Assembly (NCBI GenBank): GCA_003500135.1
Contig: DNTA01000299.1
Location: forward strand, 1 to 13,267
From: Cytophagales bacterium
GTDB taxonomy: Bacteria; Bacteroidota; Bacteroidia; Cytophagales; Cyclobacteriaceae
Reading direction: 5' to 3'
DNA length: 13,267 nt
Shown piece by piece: positions 6,634-13,267 of the stretch. The position numbers and the translations under genes are program-made. Numbering within the stretch: position 1 is the stretch's first letter; every line of letters begins with the position of its first letter. The notes beneath the pieces were generated by a model, which ran no database searches, was not told where the DNA came from, and saw only the letters and a list, made by a program, of their open reading frames with translations.

Positions 6634-7504
6634 TTTTTCCAGCTTTATTTCTGATCCTGAAAAGTTGAATAAGTTTAGGTACATAGTCTTCTTTAGCATC
6701 TACATTGAGATAATTAGCTCCCTGTTTGCGACAGAAATCTTCGAGCCATTCGTGTTTCTGCGAAAAATTAGCTTTTATCATTTTTCGAAATGCCGGTGAA
6801 GATGAGTTCACCCATATCGTTTTCTTCGATTCATTATCGTACAAGGGCACAATACCGAGTTTTGGCAAATTCGTTTCCCTGTTTTCGCTGATATGTATCA
6901 CTATCAGGTCGTGCTTCCCTGCCAGCGCCTTCAGGTCATGTGTAAAGTCTTCATCAATAAAATCAGATATAAGAATAATGACACTTCTACGCTTGATCTG
7001 ATGCAGGGCATATACTATCGCATTGTGAATACTTGTCTTACGCGATTGTGGCCTGAGTTTTATTAATTCGGATATAATTTGATAGGCATGTTTTTGCCCT
7101 TTGCCCGGTTTAATATACTTTTCTTTCTGATCGCTGAAACAGAAAAGCCCGGTCTGGCTGTTTTCTTTCACTGCCGAAAGCGCCAGAACTCCACATATTT
7201 CCTTCGCCACATCAATTTTTTGCCTGTCTTCCGAACCGATTTCCTGAGAGGCGCTCACATCGACGATAAAGAACACACTTTGCTCTTTATCCTCTTTGTA
7301 GGTATTTACGAAAGTCCCATGCCCTTTTGCACTTACGTTCCAATTAATCGTTCTGATATCGTCACCATATTGATAGGCGCGTACGTCGTCGAAATCAAGG
7401 CCGCTACCTTTAAATACCGAATGAAAATCACCTTGCATTTGGAAGTTGATGGCCTTTCGGATCTTGATCTCGTATTGTCTCAGTCTCTTTAGAATTTCCC
7501 TCAT
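6626..7504 (-). CDS. DUF58 domain-containing protein (vWA-like)
   Basis: This 292-residue protein has no membrane segment and carries the DUF58 signature at residues 33-59 (GSGLDFDDVRAYQYGDD, then INWNVSAK). A vWA-like fold follows with the metal-site residues Asp82-x-Ser84-x-Ser86 (DVSAS) and an Asp181 in LISDF. DUF58 proteins are usually encoded beside a MoxR AAA+ ATPase and Bat proteins, and are thought to act as adaptors in metal-ion or protein-maturation complexes at the membrane. Here it is the first gene of a three-gene minus-strand cluster starting at ATG 7504. No moxR lies directly upstream, where a divergent lipoprotein gene begins instead. Confidence 0.93.
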   Translation of the reverse strand: MREILKRLRQYEIKIRKAINFQMQGDFHSVFKGSGLDFDDVRAYQYGDDIRTINWNVSAKGHGTFVNTYKEDKEQSVFFIVDVSASQEIGSEDRQKIDVAKEICGVLALSAVKENSQTGLFCFSDQKEKYIKPGKGQKHAYQIISELIKLRPQSRKTSIHNAIVYALHQIKRRSVIILISDFIDEDFTHDLKALAGKHDLIVIHISENRETNLPKLGIVPLYDNESKKTIWVNSSSPAFRKMIKANFSQKHEWLEDFCRKQGANYLNVDAKEDYVPKLIQLFRIRNKAGKIA

Positions 7505-7643
7505 ACCCTGGTGATATTAAATTTGATGAACGAATAACTACAGGACTATGCACCCTGAAATTACGAAACGCAATCGTGCTTTTTTTCGTTGTCTCAGTTT
7601 TGTCAGGTTTTAAAATTAGAACCTTTTTAAGTAATTTTCACCC
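7505..7643. promoter_or_regulatory. Divergent intergenic region, promoters not resolved
   Basis: These 139 bases separate the start codons of the DUF58 gene (minus) and the DUF4296 lipoprotein gene (plus), so both promoters should lie here. One exact TAnnTTTG match (TAAATTTG, 7518-7525, plus strand) is present, but it lacks a -33 box and would give a leader longer than 100 bases. A poorer TAATTTTC at 7632-7639 is too close to the GTG to be a promoter. No hairpin or clear operator was seen. Confidence 0.4.
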
Positions 7644-8000
7644 GTGAAAAAACTTTTTTTATTATCGGCTATTTGTCTGCTTTGGGCATGCAGCACAGAC
7701 GATAAAAAGCCCGAAGGCATCTATTCCATTGAAAAAATGGCAGATGTTATGCAAGACACCTATCTCCTTGAGGCCAAAATCCAGGAACTACGCCTGCGCT
7801 CTGACTCTGCCAAAGTAGTTTATAACCGAATGATCGGACAATTATACGAAAAGCATGGAGTAACTGACAGCCTGTACGAAAAAAGTTATGGCTATTACAT
7901 CAACGAACCTGAAGACTTGTACAAAATCTATGAGATCATTGCCGATAGCCTCAGTTTAAAAGAGCGATTGTTGGAAATAGAGGAAGCGGAGAAAAAATAA
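7644..8000 (+). CDS. DUF4296-type lipoprotein
   Basis: This 118-residue lipoprotein starts at GTG 7644. The signal sequence has basic residues at 2-3, a hydrophobic core and a lipobox LWAC, so Cys16 is the likely lipidated residue. The mature protein is helical and charged: about residues 24-108 contain IEKMADVMQDTYLLEAKIQ, then an SDSAKVVY-type segment, YEKHGVTDSLYEKSYGYY and a final acidic-basic helix. This pattern matches DUF4296 lipoproteins, which are widespread in Bacteroidota and have no known function. It ends three bases before mutS2 starts, so the two are probably cotranscribed. That pairing does not by itself imply a shared function. Confidence 0.85.
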   Translation: MKKLFLLSAICLLWACSTDDKKPEGIYSIEKMADVMQDTYLLEAKIQELRLRSDSAKVVYNRMIGQLYEKHGVTDSLYEKSYGYYINEPEDLYKIYEIIADSLSLKERLLEIEEAEKK

Positions 8001-8003
8001 CCC

Positions 8004-10406
8004 ATGCTCATCCCAAAAAACTTTGAACAAAAGATTGGATTTGACCGCATCAAATCGATGATTGCCAGCTTTTGCAGTAGCACACTCGGCACTAACCAGG
8101 TTGAAAAGATCAGTTTTACCTTTAAAAAAGACCTGCTCCAGAAATTGCTGGACCAAACCAGTGAGTTGATGAAACTGCAGCAATCGGGCGAGTCAATTCC
8201 AGCGACTAATTTTCCCGACTTGTATCCTTATATCAAAACCGCCTCGACCCCAGGCGCTTTTTTAGAAGGGGAACAACTTTACGAGGTCGCATCCGGAATC
8301 GAAAAGGTGATTGATTTTGCAGGCTTTCTTAACAAGAGAAGAGATGAATGCCCGCAGCTCAATACGCTATTTGATCATTTCGAAAGCCCATCGGTTTTGA
8401 TGGAACAGATTTATGACAAAATTGATGACCGTGGGCAGGTAAAAGACAAAGCAAGCCCGGAGCTGAACAAGGTGCGTGCCTCCATCATTACCGAAGAAAA
8501 CCGAGCCAGGAAACTGCTTCACCAGATCATTTCACGGTCGAAAAAAAATGGTTATCTGCCCGAAAATGGCTCACTAACCATTCGAAACGGACGACTGGTA
8601 CTTCCGATAAAAGCCGAGTTCAAGCGCAAAGTGAAGGGTTTTATCCACGATGAATCAGCAACAGGAAGCATCGTATACCTCGAGCCTGCCGAAGTGCTGG
8701 AGCTTAACAACCATGTCCGTGAACTTAAATTCGTTGAAAAAAGGGAAATTATCAAAATTCTCACAGCGCTCACCGATGAACTCAGGCCTCACAAAGAGAC
8801 ACTTTTGCACCTCAACCGGCTATCCGGCATTTTAGATATGATCAAGGCCAAAGCGATTTTTGCCAGAAAAATTGAGGCCATTCTGCCCGAATGGGACAAA
8901 CCACTGCAATTTAACTGGATCAACGCAAGGCACCCATTGCTATCACGAAAACTGGAGGAAGAAGGTAAAAAGATCGTTCCTCTCAATATCAATATCGATC
9001 AGGACCATAAGATCATCGTCATCTCCGGGCCAAATGCCGGAGGTAAGTCTGTTTGCCTGAAAACTGTAGGCCTGCTTCAGTATATGTTACAATGCGGGTT
9101 ACCTATCCCCGTTCAGGAAGGCTCCACCGCATGCATATTCAAAGACATTTTCATTGATATTGGTGACGAGCAAAGCATTGATAACGATCTTAGTACCTAC
9201 AGCTCACATCTTCACCATATGCAATCTTTTTTGAAATCGGGCCGTAAAGAATCGCTATTTCTGATTGATGAATTTGGCACCGGAACTGACCCCCAGTTTG
9301 GCGGTTCAATCGCTGAAGCTTTGCTAACCGAGTACAATAAGCAAAAGATGCGTGGGGTAGTAACCACACATTACAGCAACCTGAAAAAGATGGCAGAACA
9401 TACGCAGGGCATCATCAATGCAAGTATGAAGTACGATATGACCCGGCTGGAGCCCCTTTACGAACTGGAATTAGGCCGACCCGGAAGCTCTTTTGCCCTT
9501 GAAATTGCCGAAAAAATGGGTATCCCCATTTTTATACTCAACCAGGCTCGTAAAAAAATCGGCTACGACCAGGTAAAAATGGATAAGCTACTTAATGAGC
9601 TGGAACAGGAACGTAGCGAGCTAAAAATAGCCCGCGATTCGATAGATAAAAAGCAAAGAGCCCTCGATACGGCATTAAACCAATATGAAAGCCTGAAACA
9701 TGAGTTGGATGAAAAGCGGAACACATTGATCAATGAGGCGAGAAATGAAGCGCGACAAAAGCTCAAAGACACCAACAGGGAAATCGAACGTATTGTACGT
9801 GAAATCAGGGAAAGCCAGGCGGACAGGGAAAAAACAAAGCAGCTAAGGGCGGAACTAAAGGAAATAACGGAAAATAACAAGCCGCTTAAAACCAGTCGGA
9901 AAAAGCATGAATCGGAGGAAATAAAAATACTGGAAGGCCCGATCAAGCCGGGTGACTTTGTGCGCCTTAAAGGCCAGGATACAATAGGTGAGGTGATAAA
10001 AGTAGAAGGGAAGTCAGCAGAGATCATGTTGGGGCAGTTGACTTCAAAGATCAAGCTTAACCGGCTCGAAAAAGTATCGAAAAAGCAGGCAAGAAAAGAG
10101 GAAAGAAGTAAAAGCGCTACGGTTCGATCATCAAACTACGATATTAATCAGGTGAAGATCGAATTCGAAACCACGCTGGACCTGCGTGGTCAAAGGGGTG
10201 AAACCGCCATTCCGGCACTGACCAATTTCCTCGATAGCGCCATACTCTTTGAACAATCTCCAATCAAAATACTTCACGGCAAAGGCAATGGTATCCTTCG
10301 CGATTTAGTACGGCAGGAACTTCGGGGTTATAAGGAAATTCAAACATTCTACAATGAACATGCCGATCGAGGAGGTGACGGCATTACCATTGTTGAATTG
10401 AAATAA
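8004..10406 (+). CDS. mutS2: MutS2 ATPase/Smr-domain protein
   Basis: The 800-residue product is a full-length MutS2. This family does not do mismatch repair; it limits homologous recombination and, in some bacteria, acts on collided ribosomes. A core/lever region (about 1-300) precedes the ABC-type ATPase. The ATPase has Walker A GPNAGGKS at 342-349, STYSSH at 397-402, Walker B LFLIDE at 418-423 followed by FGTGTDP, and a conserved TTHYSNLKK. A highly charged coiled coil runs through about 520-640, and a small beta-rich KOW-like part (about 646-690) has GPIKPGDFVRLKG. The C-terminal Smr nuclease-type domain spans about 724-800, with DLRG at 726-729 and HGKGNG at 758-763. All key motifs are intact. 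The ATG at 8004 follows the lipoprotein gene after three bases. Confidence 0.97.
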   Translation: MLIPKNFEQKIGFDRIKSMIASFCSSTLGTNQVEKISFTFKKDLLQKLLDQTSELMKLQQSGESIPATNFPDLYPYIKTASTPGAFLEGEQLYEVASGIEKVIDFAGFLNKRRDECPQLNTLFDHFESPSVLMEQIYDKIDDRGQVKDKASPELNKVRASIITEENRARKLLHQIISRSKKNGYLPENGSLTIRNGRLVLPIKAEFKRKVKGFIHDESATGSIVYLEPAEVLELNNHVRELKFVEKREIIKILTALTDELRPHKETLLHLNRLSGILDMIKAKAIFARKIEAILPEWDKPLQFNWINARHPLLSRKLEEEGKKIVPLNINIDQDHKIIVISGPNAGGKSVCLKTVGLLQYMLQCGLPIPVQEGSTACIFKDIFIDIGDEQSIDNDLSTYSSHLHHMQSFLKSGRKESLFLIDEFGTGTDPQFGGSIAEALLTEYNKQKMRGVVTTHYSNLKKMAEHTQGIINASMKYDMTRLEPLYELELGRPGSSFALEIAEKMGIPIFILNQARKKIGYDQVKMDKLLNELEQERSELKIARDSIDKKQRALDTALNQYESLKHELDEKRNTLINEARNEARQKLKDTNREIERIVREIRESQADREKTKQLRAELKEITENNKPLKTSRKKHESEEIKILEGPIKPGDFVRLKGQDTIGEVIKVEGKSAEIMLGQLTSKIKLNRLEKVSKKQARKEERSKSATVRSSNYDINQVKIEFETTLDLRGQRGETAIPALTNFLDSAILFEQSPIKILHGKGNGILRDLVRQELRGYKEIQTFYNEHADRGGDGITIVELK

Positions 10407-10417
10407 GAATAATCGGA

Positions 10418-10927
10418 TCAGTTTCTTTGTAGGGAAACCCTGTATTGCCCGGATAGCCCCAGTATTTTACCTCCATTTGCTGAGGCAGAAACTTCAAAGG
10501 TGAATTCGATCCGCTGTTCTTCACGTAAAATTATAAAGTTTGTTAATTCGGTGCTGCTCGCCCCGGTGAGTTGAATCAGATTATTTTCCAGGCCTACCCA
10601 CTCCCAGGCAGCATCAGGTTCGGCGGAAAGCACATCCAAAGCGCCTGAAGTTCTAAAATTGTTAGGCTGAAAGTTTGGAGTGCCGGTTGATCCAAAAGTT
10701 ACGGATAAGGCGCTCACCACGCTTTCATCAACTCCATCAGGCATATTTATAATATCAACCCGGTCAATTCCCCCCCAGGTATTGCTTGAGCTCAAATACT
10801 GTGTTGCTTCTTGCTGTTCAGTAAGTGTCGAACCTCCTTCTCCACCTAAACCAAAGCATCCCGACAAGCTAAAACTGCCTGATAATAGCAACAGCAAACC
10901 AAATTGAACAATAATCCTGCTCATCAT
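10418..10927 (-). CDS. Small lipoprotein of unknown function
   Basis: This encodes a 169-residue lipoprotein. The signal sequence begins MMSRIIVQFG, has a run of leucines, and ends in lipobox LSGC with Cys24 as the likely lipidated residue. A Gly-rich, flexible linker (25-32) follows. The rest is beta-rich with many Ser/Thr/Asn residues: a SSNTWGGIDRVDI segment, a middle part around GALDVLSAEPDAAWEWVG, and strands ending in SGQYRVSLQRN. No family is recognised. Tandem ATGs at 10927 and 10924 are the likely start, four bases after the ATPase gene's stop. A TTG at 10951 would overlap that gene and spoil the signal peptide. It is the last gene of the lipid A operon as seen here, and ends 11 bases from the convergent mutS2. 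Confidence 0.8.
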   Translation of the reverse strand: MMSRIIVQFGLLLLLSGSFSLSGCFGLGGEGGSTLTEQQEATQYLSSSNTWGGIDRVDIINMPDGVDESVVSALSVTFGSTGTPNFQPNNFRTSGALDVLSAEPDAAWEWVGLENNLIQLTGASSTELTNFIILREEQRIEFTFEVSASANGGKILGLSGQYRVSLQRN

Positions 10928-10931
10928 TTTG

Positions 10932-11549
10932 TTATTTAAAAGACAACACATCTACCTTTCGCTCACAAAAATCGTATTCTTCCGGTCTGTTTGAACAAAT
11001 AAGCACAAGTTTATCAGACCTGGCCTTCGCTATTGTTTCAAGATACCAATTTAGGCCTTTTTTATCGAGATTCGTAGCGGGCTCGTCAAGTAATAAAACC
11101 GGATTTTGAGAAAACAAAGCAATGCCTAATTTCAACCTTTGCTTCATTCCGGTAGAGAAATGCCTGATTTCTTTTTGTTCGGCGCCTTCAAGCTGTAAAA
11201 GCTTCGGAAGATCTATTTTATTGACCCCTACGGATAAAACTTTAAACTTGAAATGAAAATTCAGGAATTCCAAAAGTGTAAACTCTTCCGGCAATTCAAG
11301 ATACGGGGCAACTATATCAATATGCCGGTAAAATGCATCCGGTTCAATATTTTCATTATGATTCTGGTAATAAACTTTGCCGTGATTGGGCAGTACATTT
11401 CCAGCAATTACCTGAAGCAAGGTTGACTTTCCGCTGCCATTCGGACCTGTTATCGCAACCGGTTCTCCTTTATCGAACGACAGACTTACATTTCTGAAGA
11501 TCCAATCCCTGTTGTATTTCTTGCTGATTTCTTCGAGGACAACTCTCAC
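10932..11549 (-). CDS. ABC-type ATPase of the lipid A operon
   Basis: This 205-residue, single-domain ABC ATPase (CcmA-like size) probably energises a membrane partner, but no permease gene is nearby. Walker A is GPNGSGKS at 35-42, the signature is FSTGMKQRLKLG (131-142), and Walker B is VLLLDEP (151-157) followed by the D-loop NLD. Two usual features are absent. The Q-loop position reads IVAPYLELPEEF (79-90) without Gln, and the switch position after Walker B reads ICSNRPEE, with Asn187 in place of His. The start is a GTG at 11549, 27 bases after lpxA, with no terminator between. Its position suggests an envelope or lipid-related job, which is inference. The ATPase fold is certain; the transported substrate is unknown. 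Confidence 0.9.
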   Translation of the reverse strand: MRVVLEEISKKYNRDWIFRNVSLSFDKGEPVAITGPNGSGKSTLLQVIAGNVLPNHGKVYYQNHNENIEPDAFYRHIDIVAPYLELPEEFTLLEFLNFHFKFKVLSVGVNKIDLPKLLQLEGAEQKEIRHFSTGMKQRLKLGIALFSQNPVLLLDEPATNLDKKGLNWYLETIAKARSDKLVLICSNRPEEYDFCERKVDVLSFK

Positions 11550-11576
11550 AAAAAAAATTAATTGATAAAAGTGGAT

Positions 11577-12362
11577 TTACTGCTTATTGAGAAAACCTTT
11601 CATGATACCCCTGTCAGAGTTCTGAATGAAATTAAGGATTTCATCCTTTTCTTTGGAACTGTCCATTTCCAGCTGCACGATATCAATGGCTTTGGCATTA
11701 TTGAGTCCTTTGAGATAAATATTGCGGTATACCTCCTGGATTTCATTTATTTTTTCATTGGTAAAGCCCCTTCTTCTTAGGCCAATACTATTTACACCTG
11801 CATAGCTAAGGGGTTCACGTGCTGCTTTGACAAATGGAGGGACATCTTTTCTTACCAGAGATCCACCTGCGACCATTACATATTTACCAATTTTTACGAA
11901 TTGGTGCACTGCTGAAGCGCCTCCTACCACTACAAAATCATCAATTGTGACGTGACCGGCCACTTGTGTGCTATTTGCCAAGATACAGCCATTGCCTATC
12001 GTACAATCATGCGCCACATGTACGTAAGCCATTAACAGGCAACCGGAGCCAATGACTGTTTTATAGCGGTCGGCAGTACCACGGGAAATGGTTACACACT
12101 CCCTGATAACTGTATTGTCGCCGATAATAGTTATAGTTTCTTCCCCTTTGAATTTAAGGTCCTGAGGCACCCCGCTTACCACTGCTCCCGGAAAGATCTT
12201 ACAGTTTTTACCGATTCTGGCACCTTCCATGATGGTAACATTAGACCCTATCCAGGTGCCTTCACCAATTTCCACATTTTTGTAAATAGTGGTAAAGGGC
12301 TCTATCACTACATTATCGGCAATTTTTGCTTCAGGATGTACGTATGCTAAAGGCTGATTCAT
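11577..12362 (-). CDS. lpxA: LpxA, UDP-GlcNAc O-acyltransferase
   Basis: LpxA transfers a 3-hydroxyacyl chain from acyl carrier protein to the 3-OH of UDP-GlcNAc, the first step of lipid A synthesis, in the cytoplasm. The 261-residue product has the left-handed beta-helix hexapeptide repeats over about 1-185 and a helical C-terminal part from about 190. Catalytic His118 lies in HVAHDCTIGN and corresponds to E. coli His125, with His115 matching His122. AVHQF (151-155), KDVPPFVKAAREPLSYAGVN and LRRRGF are typical LpxA segments. By the same offset, Gly166 aligns with the acyl-length residue Gly173 of E. coli; the chain length used here cannot be read from that alone. The ATG overlaps the lpxC/fabZ stop by one base (TAATG), so translation is coupled. 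Confidence 0.97.
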   Translation of the reverse strand: MNQPLAYVHPEAKIADNVVIEPFTTIYKNVEIGEGTWIGSNVTIMEGARIGKNCKIFPGAVVSGVPQDLKFKGEETITIIGDNTVIRECVTISRGTADRYKTVIGSGCLLMAYVHVAHDCTIGNGCILANSTQVAGHVTIDDFVVVGGASAVHQFVKIGKYVMVAGGSLVRKDVPPFVKAAREPLSYAGVNSIGLRRRGFTNEKINEIQEVYRNIYLKGLNNAKAIDIVQLEMDSSKEKDEILNFIQNSDRGIMKGFLNKQ

Positions 12363-13267
12363 TACTTCTTTTTGACTATGCTCGCAATCATGACACTTTC
12401 GGTCACTAATGTTTTTCCTACAAATGCCCGGCCGCGTATTCTGGCAATACCGCGCTTTATGGGTTCAAGCAGTTCGCAATTTAATTCCAGGGTATCACCC
12501 GGCATCACCATTTTCCGGAACTTGCACTCTTCTATTTTAAGAAAATACGTCCAGTATTCCTTCGGGTTATCTACCGTATTCAAAACAAAGATACCCCCCA
12601 ATTGAGCCATTGCCTCGACGATTAGCACTCCGGGCATTACCGGATTGCCCGGGAAATGCCCCTGGAAAAAAGGCTCATTATACGTGACATTTTTTACGCC
12701 TGCCACTATATTATCATCAAGGTAGAATACTTTATCTAATAATAAAAACGGGAAACGGTGGGGCAGTATGTCTTTTATCTGATTAACATCAAAAACCGGT
12801 GGCAAATTAGGATTGTAAGCCGGTACATTACCCGACTGCTTATCCATGAGTGTTTTCAGCTTTTTAGCGAAAGCCACATTTGCCGCATGTCCCGGACGGG
12901 CAGCAAGAATCTGTCCCTTCAACGGTCGGCCCGCCAGCGCTAAATCGCCCACCAGATCGAGAAGCTTGTGCCGTGCTGGTTCATTTTTATGACGTAATTC
13001 CACATTATTTAAAATCCCCTCCGACTGAACCTCTACCTTGTCTTTGTTAAAAAGGTTGGCCAGATAATCCAGCTCTCCATCTGCCACCATACGGTCTACC
13101 ACTACAATCGCATTATTTAGGTCTCCCCCACGAATAAGGTTCTGCTTGTATAGCATTTCGAGTTCGTGCAGGAAGCAAAACGTTCTGGAAGAGGCTACTT
13201 CTCTTTCAAATTCAGAAATATTATTCAGTGAAGCATGCTGGCTGCCCAAAACAGGAGAATTGTAGTC
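12362..13267 (-). CDS. lpxC-fabZ: LpxC/FabZ bifunctional fusion, N-terminus outside window
   Basis: The frame is open to the window edge (first visible residues [10 protein letters not shown]), so this is the 3' part of a gene; 301 residues are visible. The first half is the C-terminal domain of LpxC, the zinc deacetylase that commits UDP-3-O-acyl-GlcNAc to lipid A. It includes [16 protein letters not shown] with zinc ligands His100 and Asp104, and RPGHAANV with His127, equivalent to E. coli His238, Asp242 and His265. After a short linker (about 140-160) comes FabZ, the 3-hydroxyacyl-ACP dehydratase, with [14 protein letters not shown] and the catalytic pair His204 in [11 protein letters not shown] and Glu218 in VEAMAQ. 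The fusion is typical of Bacteroidota. It joins two activities that compete for or supply hydroxyacyl-ACP, probably balancing lipid A and fatty-acid synthesis. Confidence 0.97.
   Translation of the reverse strand, partial: DYNSPVLGSQHASLNNISEFEREVASSRTFCFLHELEMLYKQNLIRGGDLNNAIVVVDRMVADGELDYLANLFNKDKVEVQSEGILNNVELRHKNEPARHKLLDLVGDLALAGRPLKGQILAARPGHAANVAFAKKLKTLMDKQSGNVPAYNPNLPPVFDVNQIKDILPHRFPFLLLDKVFYLDDNIVAGVKNVTYNEPFFQGHFPGNPVMPGVLIVEAMAQLGGIFVLNTVDNPKEYWTYFLKIEECKFRKMVMPGDTLELNCELLEPIKRGIARIRGRAFVGKTLVTESVMIASIVKKK

Noticed and set aside
7079..7492. 137-codon plus-strand open frame opposite the DUF58 gene
   Set aside because: It is a shadow of a well-supported DUF58 gene, with no signal or domain of its own.
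7518..7525. TAAATTTG as a promoter for the DUF4296 lipoprotein gene
   Set aside because: The match is exact, but there is no -33 box and the leader would exceed 100 bases. A single 6-base match in AT-rich DNA is expected by chance often enough, so it is only mentioned in the intergenic entry.
9563..10054. 163-codon open frame on the minus strand inside mutS2
   Set aside because: It is antisense to the charged coiled-coil region of mutS2. The Ser/Leu-rich translation is a mirror of Glu/Lys/Arg codons, and the overlapping MutS2 frame has all its motifs.
1..13267. CRISPR array, tRNA/rRNA genes, insertion sequences or att sites
   Set aside because: No regularly spaced repeats, cloverleaf or rRNA-like sequence, transposase motifs or terminal inverted repeats were seen on either strand.
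1..13267. A previously undescribed multi-gene defence or biosynthetic system
   Set aside because: Apart from the left edge, the genes are housekeeping or known-family Bacteroidota genes in familiar order. No group of unknown genes sits together with an enzyme core.

Overview
The window reads as a chromosomal piece of a Bacteroidota genome, most likely order Cytophagales (marine Fulvivirga/Marivirga-like bacteria are plausible; this is inference from content, not a database match). Supporting signs are the fused LpxC/FabZ lipid A enzyme, a Bat-type DUF58/vWA cluster, a DUF4296 lipoprotein beside mutS2, GldL-like 'WPGA' membrane sequence and TAnnTTTG-type promoter boxes. Most of it is ordinary core-genome sequence. 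No tRNA, rRNA, insertion sequence or CRISPR array was seen.

Layout. 1-580: AT-rich accessory end, with the last codons of a truncated upstream frame, a small unknown gene coupled to it (30-356), an unassigned stretch and a bidirectional terminator (531-559). 581-2209 (-): S41 C-terminal processing protease. 2210-2368: divergent promoter region with overlapping -7 boxes and repeated CCATTA/TAATGG half-sites. 2369-3516 (+): a diverged di-iron RIC/YtfE-like protein overlapping ruvX by one base. 3571-4206 and 4287-4697 (+): a polytopic membrane protein and a small secreted protein, both of unknown function. 4698-7504 (-): a reduced Bat cluster, DUF58 protein, BatD-like single-span protein, then BatA-type vWA protein. 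7644-10406 (+): DUF4296 lipoprotein and MutS2. 10418-13267 (-): lipid A operon, lpxC/fabZ fusion (5' end outside the window), lpxA, an ABC-type ATPase and a small lipoprotein.

How the genes work together. The lpxC/fabZ-lpxA genes supply the first acyl transfer and the committed deacetylation of lipid A synthesis, plus the fatty-acid dehydratase that draws on the same hydroxyacyl-ACP pool. The downstream ATPase and lipoprotein probably share the transcript, but their roles are unknown. The three Bat genes probably form an envelope-associated complex. RuvX and MutS2 act on nucleic acids and are housekeeping genes. 

No convincing undescribed multi-gene system was found. The points most worth checking are the small coupled gene at the left edge (possible immunity-type gene with a perfect 15-bp tandem duplication), the diverged RIC-like protein without its cysteine pair, the ATPase without the usual Q-loop Gln and switch His, and the overlapping divergent promoters.
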